From Nemertoderma westbladi (lineage: Eukaryota; Xenacoelomorpha; Nemertodermatida; Nemertodermatidae): a stretch of 64,000 bases of DNA. Under the pieces are notes generated by a model. It was not told the origin of the DNA, made no database searches, and saw nothing but the letters and a program-made list of their open reading frames with translations. The translations under genes and the position numbers were made by a program. Below are positions 52,690 through 63,339 of the stretch, one piece after another (position 1 is the stretch's first letter; every line of letters begins with the position of its first letter). Where the stretch lies: the NCBI GenBank assembly GCA_032718475.1, contig JAUCBJ010001447.1:118922-182921 (forward strand). The letters are read 5' to 3'.

Positions 52690-54400
52690 GTGAATATATA
52701 CTTAAACTTGTGATGTCCCCTTAGTGGACATTACTTAACGCCGTATGGGTTACCATGTAAACAATAACACCAAATACAATACTAAATGTACAGGCCAATA
52801 CAATGCTGTAATGCCCTCTAAATTTGTAAAGTGCTAAATAACAACTCGCTGTTAATACTAACGGCGTTGAGTAATGCTACAATTTTGGTGATAATATAAT
52901 TATGTTAAAATAATTATTATAATCAATATAAGTATAAATATAAATTATTCACAAGAAATATCATAACTACAAAATACTTAATCGATTCATAGAGTACAGA
53001 TGACGGTCTATAATGAGTTCTTCACTTAATACTATTGCACGATCTGCTTACTCTAGACTGTCAACTACACATTGAATAGCGATATATTTCACCAACGGAT
53101 TTAATACCCAAATTTACTAACATGCTACTAGCACTATTCACAGTATCTGAAATAGGGTTATGTAGACGAATTTTATACACGAAAGCCAGCTGGACTAAAG
53201 TACATTTCCGACCATAATGACTGCATTATTCATATAACATATACATGCAATAATAACTGATATTTATGGTAGTTTTAACATGTGTACAGTGTACAAAAAG
53301 AGCCGAACTTATGAATGAGCAACGAATATTACGAATATTGGCTCAGCAATAAAACTTTCTAGTCTGACATACTTTAATGATATATCCTCGCCTATATCTG
53401 TACGCCATATATTTCCATGATAATATTTATTTCATTGAATTACTTGATGGTATACCACGCTGAATTCTTCTCGAAATTGGATAGTTCTGAAAGAGGACAA
53501 TTCTCGAAATCTACCGAAAATTTATAGGAAAGCTTTAGCCTGCATGGTTAAACTAGCTAAAGCTATGCATTCACTTATAAGGGGGCCCATCTAATATTTC
53601 GACATTAGATTTATCTATAACAAAATGATGTGGGTCATATTTCGAATAATAGCAGTATTAATTCAAATAAATCCACGCGAAATATAAATTCATTAATACA
53701 GCAGCTACCTGCAGCTTCTGGCTAGCTCATTAGTCCTGCATTGTGTGACTTGAATATCGACATTTTGGTGACGATTATGCCTGCCAAATTGATTAACTAA
53801 CTACCGGTTGACCGGTAGAGCCAATACAAATTACTACCAGACTGCCACCTGAGCAAGAGTAGATACTTTACAATACCACTGGATTAGTAGTTTATCAACC
53901 ATTAAATATCTCTTATCGGACGTCAATTTCCGAAACTATGCTAGCCTCTACCGGTCTGCCGGTAGTTAGGCCTAGTTAATGAACGAGACATAGTTATGTT
54001 TTCGGAATGGTTTAGAACGGTAATACTTTTTTTAAAAGTTATATTATATAATCACAACATGCAAATTAATGCCAATGTTGACATTTATGAACTGGAAAAA
54101 TGCACTTCAAAGGCCGTATATAGTAGGCTATATAGTATATAATGCAACAATACACCTCACAAGTAACAACCTACACCAGCGCCCCCTACCTGTCTACACC
54201 TAACAGCTACGTAAGCATACAAGTTAGAATAATAGTTGCGCACATAAAACGTGGTACCTTCGCTTAGCTGGACATTAATTTCAATTAGATATTTTGTGTA
54301 ATGCTCAACATGCTCAACTGTTCTGAGCGCAGCTGAAATGCTTTGTAAAGGTAAATAGCGATATTCGTAATAATCTGCGGTTATCTGGCTCCTAGTAAGT
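52690..54400. other. AT-rich region without recognised feature
   Basis: No ORF or RNA gene. The two ACCGGT-rich spots (53805, 53955) are inverted repeats of TCTACCGGTCAACCGGTAG type, a few tens of bases each. Confidence 0.5.
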
Positions 54401-54512
54401 TTTTAAAGTTAACTACAGACACATGGCTAGCACCCATACTGTACCTGTGTGGTAAATATCGCATTCGCAAATTGCGATAGACTGGGCATACCAGTAGGAA
54501 GTGAACGGGAAG

Positions 54513-54730
54513 GGAAGGGAAGTGTGCGGGGGGGAAGTGTCCGGGGGGGAAGTGTCTGGGGGGGAAGTGTCCGGGGGGAAAGTGTCAGGGAGGGAAGTGT
54601 CCGGGGGGGGAGGTGTCAGGGAGGGAAGTCTCCGGGGGGAGGTGTCAGGGAGGGAAGTGTCCGGGGGGGAGGACTGTCCGGGGGGGGGGCTGTCCGGGGG
54701 GGGGGGGTGTCCAGGGGGAAGTGTCCGCAC
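54513..54730 (+). repeat. G-rich minisatellite
   Basis: About eleven units of GGGAAGTGTCCGGGGGG type, 17-20 bases each, with variants TCTGGGGGG and TCAGGGAGG. Long G runs on the plus strand could form quadruplexes. The overlapping ORFs (GGSVRGGSV-type and PPPDTSPP-type) are repeat artefacts. Confidence 0.85.
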
Positions 54731-54865
54731 AACCCTGCGAATGAACACCTTGGGATTAGTAACATGCTGGGTGGCCCAGACATCACTTGCACCCAGGCTA
54801 TCAAGAACATTCTTTACAGCAGAAGCCCAATTACTGGAATGGTCACTGTTACTTTTCAACATTAT

Positions 54866-55099
54866 TTAAGCCTGCTTTATAAGTCTGCAATCGCTCATTT
54901 TAATAATTTTTTTCAACCAGTATTTAATGATGGCTACTTTTCTACTTATACATAGGGGCACAATACCTGTGTCACCATAAACCATAATATACAATGGTGT
55001 GCTTTTTTTAACTTTTAGTAGCGTCCGCAGAAATCTCCTATGCAGTAATTCAACATCAACCGCAGTATGAAACCCCCATATTTCGCTGTTGTAACTCAA
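54866..55099 (-). pseudogene. LINE RT C-terminal fragment
   Basis: 77 codons with SEIWGFHTAVDVELLHRRFL, a block typical of the region after the RT domain of CR1/L2-like LINEs, and KKSTPLYIMVYGDTG. Truncated at both sides; its first codon is not a real start. It may continue as weak similarity into 55100-55160. Confidence 0.65.
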
Positions 55100-55655
55100 A
55101 ATAAGCTTTCTCAGCGAATTAAAAAGACAACCTCTGCTCCCATATTAGGGAAGGCAGCCATATATTTTACCAGGGAAAAATACGCTTTGTTAGCTTTCTC
55201 CGCCAAAGACTTTTGAGTTCTGTAGAAATTGCCCGTATAAGAAAATACTACACATCCGGGCAAAATAAGTAAAAAGGAAACTTCTTTGACTCCCTGTCCC
55301 CGGTAAAACCAGCGTTCGTTTATACCTAATTTACCTCCTCGTCTAAACGCGACGACATCTGGTACAGTAATGGTAATCAATTGTTACTAAAACAGGCCAA
55401 ATACGCAATAGTGACTTAATTAGTATATATTTGAAGCTATTATATATGACTTTTGATACGTATATTATTTATTTATTATTGAAATCGGATAATGAAAACG
55501 TAAAATGGGCTCCATTTACGTGAATGCATTCAATGGAATGTATTTTTTAATGTTTCCTTTCTTAGTGGTTTACAGCGCTTATTTCTCTAATTGCTTCTTA
55601 TAATTTGTGTAGATATAAATTATTTTATTGTTTTGGTGCGAATTTACACTTCTGG
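55100..55655. other. AT-rich region, possible LINE remnants
   Basis: A minus-strand ORF of 89 codons (55380-55111) has no feature I recognise. Otherwise nothing. Confidence 0.4.
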
Positions 55656-56080
55656 TCTACTACTACTGTACCACTGCCAGGTCGAGCGAACTCGGACAGT
55701 GGAAATTACTCGGACAGTGGACAGTGGTTGCTACACAAGACTACTAAGGGGAGCCCTAAACATTAGCTGGATACAACATATGTCAAATGCCGAGCTCTAT
55801 GGTGCTCTACCACCTGTATCAATCACCCTCCGTGAACGCAGATTAAGATTCAGTGGGCACTGTTGGAGAAGTAAAGACGAGGTCATACCAGATCTACTTT
55901 TCAGGCAACCAACTCAAGGAAAGCGTAGTCGTGGACGACCGGCCATAACATATATAGATCAACTTGAAAGGGATATTATTGAACTTGGGAGAAACGAAAT
56001 TGCGACAACTATGGAGAATCGGGAAGCCTGGAAGGATTTCATTGCCACTGCCCGAGCTCACTCGACCTAGTAGTAGTAGT
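55656..56080. repeat. Inverted repeat enclosing a LINE fragment
   Basis: AGGTCGAGCGAACTCGG (55679-55695) is the inverted copy, with two mismatches, of CCGAGCTCACTCGACCT (56052-56068). TACTACTAC-type runs lie outside both arms. The right arm is the natural 3' end of the LINE, so the left arm looks like an inverted copy of it. Confidence 0.6.
55700..56070 (+). pseudogene. LINE endonuclease-RT ORF, C-terminal fragment
   Basis: About 120 codons with YTRLLRGALNISWIQHMSN, ERRLRFSGHCWR and KRSRGRPAITYIDQLERD, a C-terminal block widespread in animal non-LTR retrotransposons. It ends at TAG followed by TAGTAGTAG, a LINE-type tail. 5'-truncated; the residues before about 55735 belong to the inverted segment and not to the LINE ORF. 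Confidence 0.8.
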
Positions 56081-56089
56081 TATTGGTGG

Positions 56090-58025
56090 GAGGGTTTACT
56101 GTGAAAGATCACCCGTGGTGGTGGACAGACATTCCCTGGCTTTTGGTTTAATAAGCTTAAGAGATTTTCCCATTCATACTGTATTTTGATTATGTTTGTG
56201 TCTGTGTTTAATTAACGCGCTAACTATTAATTATCACAGTTCTAGATGCACAAACTATTGATCACCACTGCAACACAGCAACATGAAGTAGATTACGCAT
56301 TACGACTGTATAGTATACTACACTTAGAATACAATATAATTAACATTGTTTATTACATTGCAGCGTAGAGCCATAATGTTCCAGATGCATCACATTCAAC
56401 ATTGCGATCAATACAAACGAAATGCAAGGAGATTTTGAGGAAATATTTATCTATTTAGATTTATATCATTGTGTAAAAAGGATATTTTTCAGGGTTCTTT
56501 CTCACCAGAGTGTATTTATGTAGTGACCGAGCGTAGCGAGGGAGGTTTACATAAATAAACAGGGAGGCTTAATTAAACCCTTTAATATATTCAAATCTTA
56601 TTTTATAGGGATATTATTGATGAAATTCTTATCCATTTATGCATTTAATCGTAGTGACTACAACAAAATTTGTATAGTAAAACTTACAAAGTCACTAATC
56701 AATGGAGATTACTAAAGCCATATAATAAATATTATTTAAAAATTGCAGAGCAATTACATAATAATAATACATTGTAATAAAATAATTAATATAAAGAATG
56801 GAAATATGTAAAGATTTAAATATGACTATAGATCGATACTGGAAAATGTTAATTAATTAGCATTAGTATTATACTTGGTCAACGAAACGAATATATCCTA
56901 ATATTATATTATTTAGTAAGTAGTAACCTAACACGAGATAACAATGAATAAAGAATGCGTGGAATTCAAATATAAAATAATATGGGAGATTAAAAAATTG
57001 TAAAATTATTATTATTGGAGAATGATCCGATTAAATGAATTAGATTTTTCAGAAGTGTCAATAACGTGCAACACGTCACTGCGGGATGTACCATTGCTAT
57101 ACGATTGTGTATATCTTATCTCTAAAGTGGCAGCTTCAAGCCTCGAGTGTACTAGAGTAAAACAGCGGCCAAATCTGCGAAGACCCAACACAGATCTACA
57201 ACCACTACCATATCAATATTTAATTCAGTTATGAATGTTGTTATTTGTGCGGAGGATGAGATTGAAATAAGGTACAATAAGAACTTAATTATTTATTCGT
57301 TATAATATAATAAAGACAATATATAATAAAATGTGAAACATAAGTTAGAATAATGTTAAAAATGAGATTTAAAAGTAACCAAAATATTAACATTTTTCGA
57401 CTTGTATTGTATACACTTACAGAATATCGAATTCTTATATTGTTTTCTTCTGCTATCCGGTTGTCGAACGACGCAAATATGATGATGTTTTTATATAAGT
57501 GTAAGTGTATAGCGACCTGAATCTATCAAACAATAGTTTAAAAATTTGAAAAATTGCACACATTCGCCATACAAACACACACGTAAAATATTTAAATGAA
57601 CAGGTCAAAGGGAAACATACAATTATGTTTAGTTAAATATAATTTATACTAAATATAAGTAATATTTGTTCCCTCCACTTTACAATTTCGTCGCTGACAG
57701 CTGGGTTCAGGTAATATGGCGCTAATATTAGTATGTTAACACTGAGTTAGAGAACATATATAGCAGAAAACATGTTGTATGGTTTAACGGCTTTGAACCA
57801 TATGTTGTTTTCACTGAAATATTAAAATATCCTGGCTAAGAATCAAGTCTGCATCCCATTTTTATTTTTGTAATCTAAGTTGGATTTATATTTATTTGGT
57901 GCTTAAAGATAATCCGTAATTAAGGACAGATGTCGTGGTTTATTAATGGATTATTTAATCCGAGATATTTATCAATTTACTTATAAATTTTGTATGATAT
58001 TGTAATAAGTTGTTCAGAAATTGAA
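56090..58025. other. AT-rich region without recognised gene
   Basis: No convincing coding sequence. The 70-codon ORF at 57022-57234 has no motif. A small palindromic spot with GACCGAGCGTAGCGAGGGAG lies at 56524-56543 between ATTTATGTA and TTTACATAAA. Confidence 0.45.
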
Positions 58026-58029
58026 AAAA

Positions 58030-58140
58030 TGAGAAAGGCGTCACCGGGGGTTGAACCAGCGCTATACGTACGTTTCGGCCTAACAGACTTCTTCAGTAGC
58101 GCTAATAGGTTCAGCCACTCACCCCTGACATTCACCTTTC
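58030..58140 (-). mobile_element. tRNA-derived SINE head with hammerhead core (copy 2)
   Basis: On the minus strand: GTCAGGGGTGAGTGGCTGAA (A-box part), the hammerhead, then GGTTCAACCCCCGGTGACGCC (B-box part). The outer parts GTCAGGGG and CCCCCGGTGAC are nearly complementary, as in a tRNA acceptor/T arrangement. Head only; no long body or tail recognised. Confidence 0.7.
58058..58103 (-). ncRNA. Hammerhead ribozyme-like motif, copy 2
   Basis: On the minus strand: stem I AGCGCTA (58103-58097), core CTGAAGA (58096-58090, fits CUGANGA), stem II GTC-TGTTA-GGC (with one unpaired A/C next to the core), GAAA (58076-58073), stem III ACG-TA-CGT (58073-58066), A at position 17 (58065), stem I TAGCGCT (58064-58058). 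Stem II is cleaner than in copy 1 and stem III is fully paired. Confidence 0.65.
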
Positions 58141-58553
58141 TATTTATTCCACTTCTACTGAACAGGTAGTCTTTAGTTGCATATAAATTGTAAATTAGTT
58201 CACTTATAAATTATGTATATATATATATTATTTTATAGTAGTTAAAATAGTTAACATCGTTAAAATGTTAGTTAAATTTTAGTAATACCAACAAATATGA
58301 AAAATACTAACAAAATTATTTATACGAGTAAATTAAAAAATTAACTTTCCATTATTTTATACAGATAAGGAAAAAATGTATTATGATTAGTATAATTTAA
58401 CCACGGCTCAAAAAGCCGGTTTATCCAATATAATAGCAGAAGTTGCAAAGATATCTTTCAGAAATATCCAATCACAAACAGGTTCAGGTTTGGATTTTGT
58501 GGCAGCTTCTATTGCTCAATCGTAAACAACTCATATCAGCAGATCATACTCAC

Positions 58554-58790
58554 CGAATATTTATCTCCGGCGATATTTCATAAGTTACACTACAGTTCTG
58601 GTTCCTGAATGGAAAGCTGGCATTAGCATGGATTCCTCCAGCGAGATCAGGTGGGCGAGGTCGATGGGGGGGGGGGGGGAGGTTTCCCTCATGTAAGGTT
58701 GCAATCCCTGCACCCTGAGACGCAGCCACCACAAGTAGGATATTCCGGTAGTCCTGGGCCAACTGGGGGGATTGAGCTTTTCTATGACTT
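58554..58790 (-). CDS. Possible host exon of unknown gene
   Basis: A 237-base open block on the minus strand, bordered upstream by CCTTTTTTGCAG (a strong 3' splice site, AG at 58792-58791) and downstream by GTGAGTATG (a strong 5' splice site from 58553). It encodes about 78 residues, including AQDYRNILLVVAASQGAGIA and GIHANASFPFRNQNCSVTYE, with a proline run from a long C tract between. No family recognised. The combination of both splice sites and an open frame across is more than expected by chance, but it may be a relic. The C tract may be a length-variable artefact. Confidence 0.45.
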
Positions 58791-58869
58791 CTGCAAAAAA
58801 GGATCATGAATCCATAGGTCAGATGAAGAGTTTCGAAAACCCAAGCTGGGAAGAAGGCAAGGTCCTCAC

Positions 58870-58931
58870 TGAATGGGCTGTCTCCAGGTTTTGGAAGTCA
58901 CATAGGATTCGCCAGAAACTTTAATGTCCCA
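58870..58931 (-). CDS. Possible preceding small exon
   Basis: 62 bases between TTTAG (weak 3' splice site) and GTGAGGAC (58869 on). The open frame (about 20 residues) has the same phase as needed for the next exon across a 79-base intron. Supported only by phase and splice-site words; could be chance. Confidence 0.2.
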
Positions 58932-59020
58932 CTAAAGTTCCACTAATTACAGCGGCATTAGAACCAATACCATGATCGGCTCTAACGGTTAAGAACACCA
59001 ACTCTCTGAATGGTAATGGT

Positions 59021-59114
59021 GAAAAATATCGAGTGTTGAAAAATATCGAGAGTAAAAATATCGAGAGCAAAAATATCGAGAGTAAAAATATCGAGTGTTG
59101 AAAAATATAGAGAG
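59021..59114 (-). repeat. 15-bp satellite, short inverted arm
   Basis: About five to six units read on the minus strand as ATTTTTACTCTCGAT, and ATTTTTCAACACTCGAT at the edges. It is the inverted counterpart of 59511-60105, 400 bases away. Confidence 0.85.
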
Positions 59115-59510
59115 TACCAAGGTTGTATAATTTTTTTCCTAATAATGTTCTAGAACAAAAAAATATGTTCTAGAATTAAAATATTTATCAAAATTTGTAG
59201 CTTTAACGTGTTCTATAACATATATAAAAAGAAGAAGAATATACTAGCTGTTTTAAAAACTAAATATGTGTTCTAATACAAAAAAAAATATTAATTATTT
59301 TTTCTATCACAATATATAATTACATAATATATATATATATAAATAATTATATGATTCTTATTATAGCTATCACATGTTTTATAATGCTGTATTTAAAAAC
59401 AATAACAAAAACAAGCTAGTACCGGTATAAAAAATATGGTCAATGGGTACCCAAGGTGTATTAATACCATTTATTTGCACTTACACTGTTGTACCCCATG
59501 CAATATGCCA

Positions 59511-60105
59511 TATTTTTACTCTCGATATTTTCACTATCGATATTTTTCAACACTCGATATTTTTCAACACTCGATATTTTTACTCTCAATATTTTTCAAC
59601 TCTCGATATTTTTACTCTCGATATTTTTACTCTCGATATTTTTACTCTCGATATTTTTACTCTCGATATTTTTACTCTCGATATTTTTACTCTCGATATT
59701 TTTACTCTCGATATTTTTACTCTCGATATTTTTCAACACTCGATATTTTTACTCTTGTTTTTTTTCAACACTCGACATTTTTACTCTCGATGTTTTTTTC
59801 AGCACTCAGATTATTTTCACTCTCGATATTTTTTGAACTCTCGAAATTATCGATATTTTTTAATTCTAGATATTTTTACTCTAAATATTTTTTCTCTAGA
59901 TATTTTTATTCTCGATATTTTTACTCTAAATATTTTTTCTCTAGATATTTTTATTCTCGATATTTTTACTCTCAATCTTTTTACTCTCAATATATTTACT
60001 CTCGATATTTTTACTCTCGATATTTTTTGAACTCTCGAAATTATCAATATTTTTCAACAATCGATGTTTTTACTAGAGTTATTTTTACTCTCGATATTTT
60101 TCATG
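59511..60105 (+). repeat. 15-bp satellite, long arm
   Basis: About 35 units of ACTCTCGATATTTTT with a 17-base variant CAACACTCGATATTTTT. The centre (59595-59720) is nearly perfect and the 3' half is degenerate. Three long ORFs (YFYSRYFYS, LDIFTLDIFT and LLSIF repeats) are translations of this satellite and are not genes. Confidence 0.9.
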
Positions 60106-61389
60106 TATCGAAATTCTCCAATATAACCTTCTGGATAGCATTTATACAAGAATGATACAATTAACACATCTCCAGTCAATATCTATACTATCCCATAGGT
60201 TGACACTTGAACTTAGTCGCCTCAGCTTTGTAGGATATTGCTTTCACGGTGAGGACCAAAGCAAAAAAGCAACCACAGCATTCTTAATATTATGGAAATA
60301 TATAAAATGCAGATGCAATGCGGCATGCCGCTAGCTGTTAGTATTGAAATTCCAAACTTGTATTTTTCGGGAATGCTGCCAATTTATTGGGCACCAAATT
60401 ATCAAAATTCATCCAATCTTGATTTGGAAAATTTAAAGATTTTGAAAATTAGAAGTCAAATTTTGTTTGAAAAAAATTTCATAAAAATTTTGAAAATATA
60501 TCAAATCTTGTTTTGAAAATTTTCTAATTAGGGAATATTCATCAATTCTTAATATTATAAAATCATGTATAGCTTTGTTCAAGTATTATTGTTTATAGAT
60601 AATATTTCAAAGGAATGAGTTTATTCACTGAAAATTATAAATTCAACGATTATAATTATGACGAAAAAAAGAGGGTTCTATTGCTGCTCAATTTCCTTCC
60701 TATTTACTATGCTTTAATCTTCAGAGATATTTATTGATTTTGGGTTTGGTTGCGATTCTATAACGTCCCTATGGTTTTATCCCTATTGGTTATCCGATTT
60801 ACAAAGACTATCATAATTATTGTACACTCGTTCCCCACAACCAAAGCAATAACGTTCCACTTACTGTATAAGTCAGTTTCTTCAGTAAACTGTTATTCCA
60901 GATGGTTTGCGTTCATATTTCAATACGGCTTATTGATTGCATCAATGATTCTATTACTGCGAGCAAAATCTGATATGTCTAACTAGCTAGTATTTCAACT
61001 TTGCTCCAATAAGCACAGTGATGTAATCTTGTATCAGATATAGAAGGCCATTAATGGTTATTGATTGATTTGGAGCCAAACTGACTGCTTCCAATTCACG
61101 GTCTAATAACAATTATTAATTTATACTAATCATTGTAGTAGAACAGAAGCAGTTGAGACAGAGATAACTAAAATACTAAAGCATTAGGTTTCCATTTGTG
61201 AAGACATATTATCTTTCCAATGTATTGTATATTATTAGACCTATACTACTGTATGTATATCCGTCTGGGCGCTACTTCTATCTTGTACAGCCTGTCCAGT
61301 CCAGCAGAGTGTTATTGGTTTTACGGTTAGAAACTGTTGTCGCGTTTCTAAAATTTTCGCAATTCACCAAAATCATTTGCGATCAGGCG
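60106..61389. other. AT-rich region with one piggyBac-unit-like fragment
   Basis: No gene recognised. 60345-60420 contains AAACTTGTATTTTTCGGG, then GGGCACCAAATTATCAAAATT, resembling the start of the 161-bp units of the piggyBac-like element. The ORF at 60750-60986 is hydrophobic but without a recognisable motif. Confidence 0.45.
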
Positions 61390-61394
61390 AAAAT

Positions 61395-61977
61395 TGTGAC
61401 GGGATCAAGGGATCCCGACCGGGTTGTTGTTCCTACTCGTCACCGCAGGCTGGGATGTTACTGTTTGGCCGAGGCCGTTAGATAAAATTGGATTGAGTTG
61501 GTGTTGTTGTCCGACGGTCTGATATAATAAAATTGAGTAACCGGTAAGCAATAACTGAAGTACAGCAGTAGTAAGTAGATAATGGCGACGGTGACGGTGG
61601 AACAATATCGCCCGTCTGCACTGAAAGCAATAACTGATATATGTATAATTACTCCTACACTGCTGTGGCCTTCAACTAGTGGATGCTCTTCCTCCGCCCC
61701 CATTGGCTAATAATCTACTTCACGCCTCGCACTCTCTCTGGGAGTGTTTCTCTCCCCCCCCCCCCCCCCCCCCCCTGTTGGCCCCAGCTGGTTGTTTCTC
61801 CTTTCGAGGTGGATTGACCTCTAACCTCCCTTTGTGTGGCTTTGGGGTTTGTGTTCTCCCCAGTGTTGGTTGTGATACGAGATTGGTTATTGCCAATCTC
61901 GTATCTCCAACATATTGCTGAAAAGGTGCCACTTCCCATCTTATGAGGGTAAAGCGGCGGAATTGAATCCGCTCACA
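61395..61977 (-). repeat. Solo LTR related to element D
   Basis: 583 bases, TGTGACGGGATC..GCTCACA on the plus strand, flanked by AAAAT on both sides (61390-61394 and 61978-61982). The GACGGGATC..GATCCCG start and the GCGGAATTG..end resemble the element D LTR, but the interior is strongly diverged. No internal region: formed by LTR-LTR recombination. It contains a C run of more than 20. Confidence 0.85.
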
Positions 61978-61982
61978 AAAAT

Positions 61983-62402
61983 AATCAAAAATAATTCGTA
62001 AAGTAAAAGCTGTTTAAAATGTTTCGGTTAGAAAACGAACTTGTTATTGTAATGGCAAGCGATATGTTCAGCGTATATAAAATAAGATAAATATTACGAA
62101 TGCAAAATAATGAATAATACCAAGATATATTCGGATAAAGAAGAATACAGATTTATTGTTGTGATACCGGTAGGGTGAAAGTGAAAGTATCTTAGTTGTA
62201 CCGGTAGGCTCTTTATTGCAGTATGTTATTGTCACTAAGAGGTAGGAACAGGTAAGTTGGTGAGGTCATTGACACGTTTGCTGGAGATGGGGAGATCCCA
62301 TCTTGATTAATATGGAACCCAATATCAATCAGGGCTATTGGCTGTCCGCCCGGGCGCGGGCCACATTTTTTTTTTTTTATTTATTTTTTTTTTTTTTTTT
62401 CT
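61983..62402. other. Spacer with poly-T tract
   Basis: AT-rich, no gene; a T-rich tract of about 35 bases at 62367-62401 abuts the minisatellite. Confidence 0.5.
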
Positions 62403-63339
62403 TTCCTTGGGGCTACATGAATAATACCCGGGCGCGGGGCCACATTTTGTCCTCTCTTTGGGGTTACATGAATAATACCCGGGCGCGGGGCCACGTTTTC
62501 CTCTCTTTGAGGTTACATGAACAATACCCGGGCGCAGGGCCACGTTTTCCTCTCTTTGAGGTTACATGAACAATACCCGGGCACGTGGCCATGTTTTCCT
62601 CTCTTTGAGGTTACATGTATAATACCCGGGCGCGGGGCCATGTTTTCCTCTCTTTGAGGTTAAACGAACATTACCCGGGCGCGGGGCCACGTTTTCCTCT
62701 CTTTGAGGTTACTTGAACAATACCCGGGCGCGGGGCCACGTTTTCCTCTCTTTGAGGTTACATGAACAATACCCGGGCACGGGGCCATGTTTTCCTCTCT
62801 TTGAGGTTACATGTATAATACCCGGGCGCGGGGCCACGTTTTCCTCTCTTTGCAGTTACATGTATAATACCCGGGCGCGGGGCCACGTTTTCCTCTCTTT
62901 GAGGTTACATGAACAATACCCGGGCGCGGGGCCACGTTTTCCTCTCTTTGCAGTTACATGTATAATACCCGGGCGCGGGGCCACGTTTTCCTCTCTTTGA
63001 GGTTACAAGAATATTACCCGGGCGCGGGGCCACGTTTTCCTCTCTTTGAGGTTACATGAACAATACCCGGGCACGGGGCCATGTTTTCCTCTCTTTGAGG
63101 TTACATGTATATTACCCGGGCGCGGGGCCACGTTTTCCTCTCTTTGAGGTTACATGAACATTACCCGGGCGCGGGGCCACGTTTTCCTCTCTTTGAGGTT
63201 ACAAGAATATTACCCGGGCGCGGGGCCACGTTTTCTTTTTTCTCTCTTTGAGGTTACATGTATAATACCCGGGCGCGGGGCCACGTTTTCCTCTCTTTGA
63301 GGTTACATGAACAATACCCAGGCACGGGGCCATGTTTTA
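62403..63339. repeat. 49-bp GC-rich minisatellite, about 19 units
   Basis: The unit reads GGTTACATGAACAATACCCG, then GGCGCGGGGCCACG, then TTTTCCTCTCTTTGA. Variation is concentrated at ATGAACAA/ATGTATAA/AAGAATAT and GGCGCGG/GGCACGG. The CCCGGG and GGGCC/GGCCA parts are conserved. The 49-base period and two-way variants rule out a CRISPR array, as does the eukaryotic context. ORFs over it are artefacts. Confidence 0.92.

Noticed and set aside
54413-54955. GGSVRGGSV and PPPDTSPPDTSP ORFs on both strands
   Set aside because: Repeat artefacts of the G-rich minisatellite.
57022-57234. 70-codon ORF in AT-rich DNA
   Set aside because: No recognisable motif, splice context or repeat relation.
59436-60155. 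Long plus-strand ORFs with YFYSRYFYS or LDIFTLDIFT repeats
   Set aside because: They are three-frame translations of the 15-bp satellite; no stop codon arises because the unit length is a multiple of three.
60750-60986. Hydrophobic 78-codon ORF
   Set aside because: AT-rich DNA yields hydrophobic codons; no start context or family feature.
62303-63000. ORFs reading HEQYPGAGPRFPLF repeats
   Set aside because: Translation of the 49-bp minisatellite; period and content explain them fully.
62403-63339. CRISPR array
   Set aside because: No unique spacers; units are contiguous 49-bp repeats in animal DNA.
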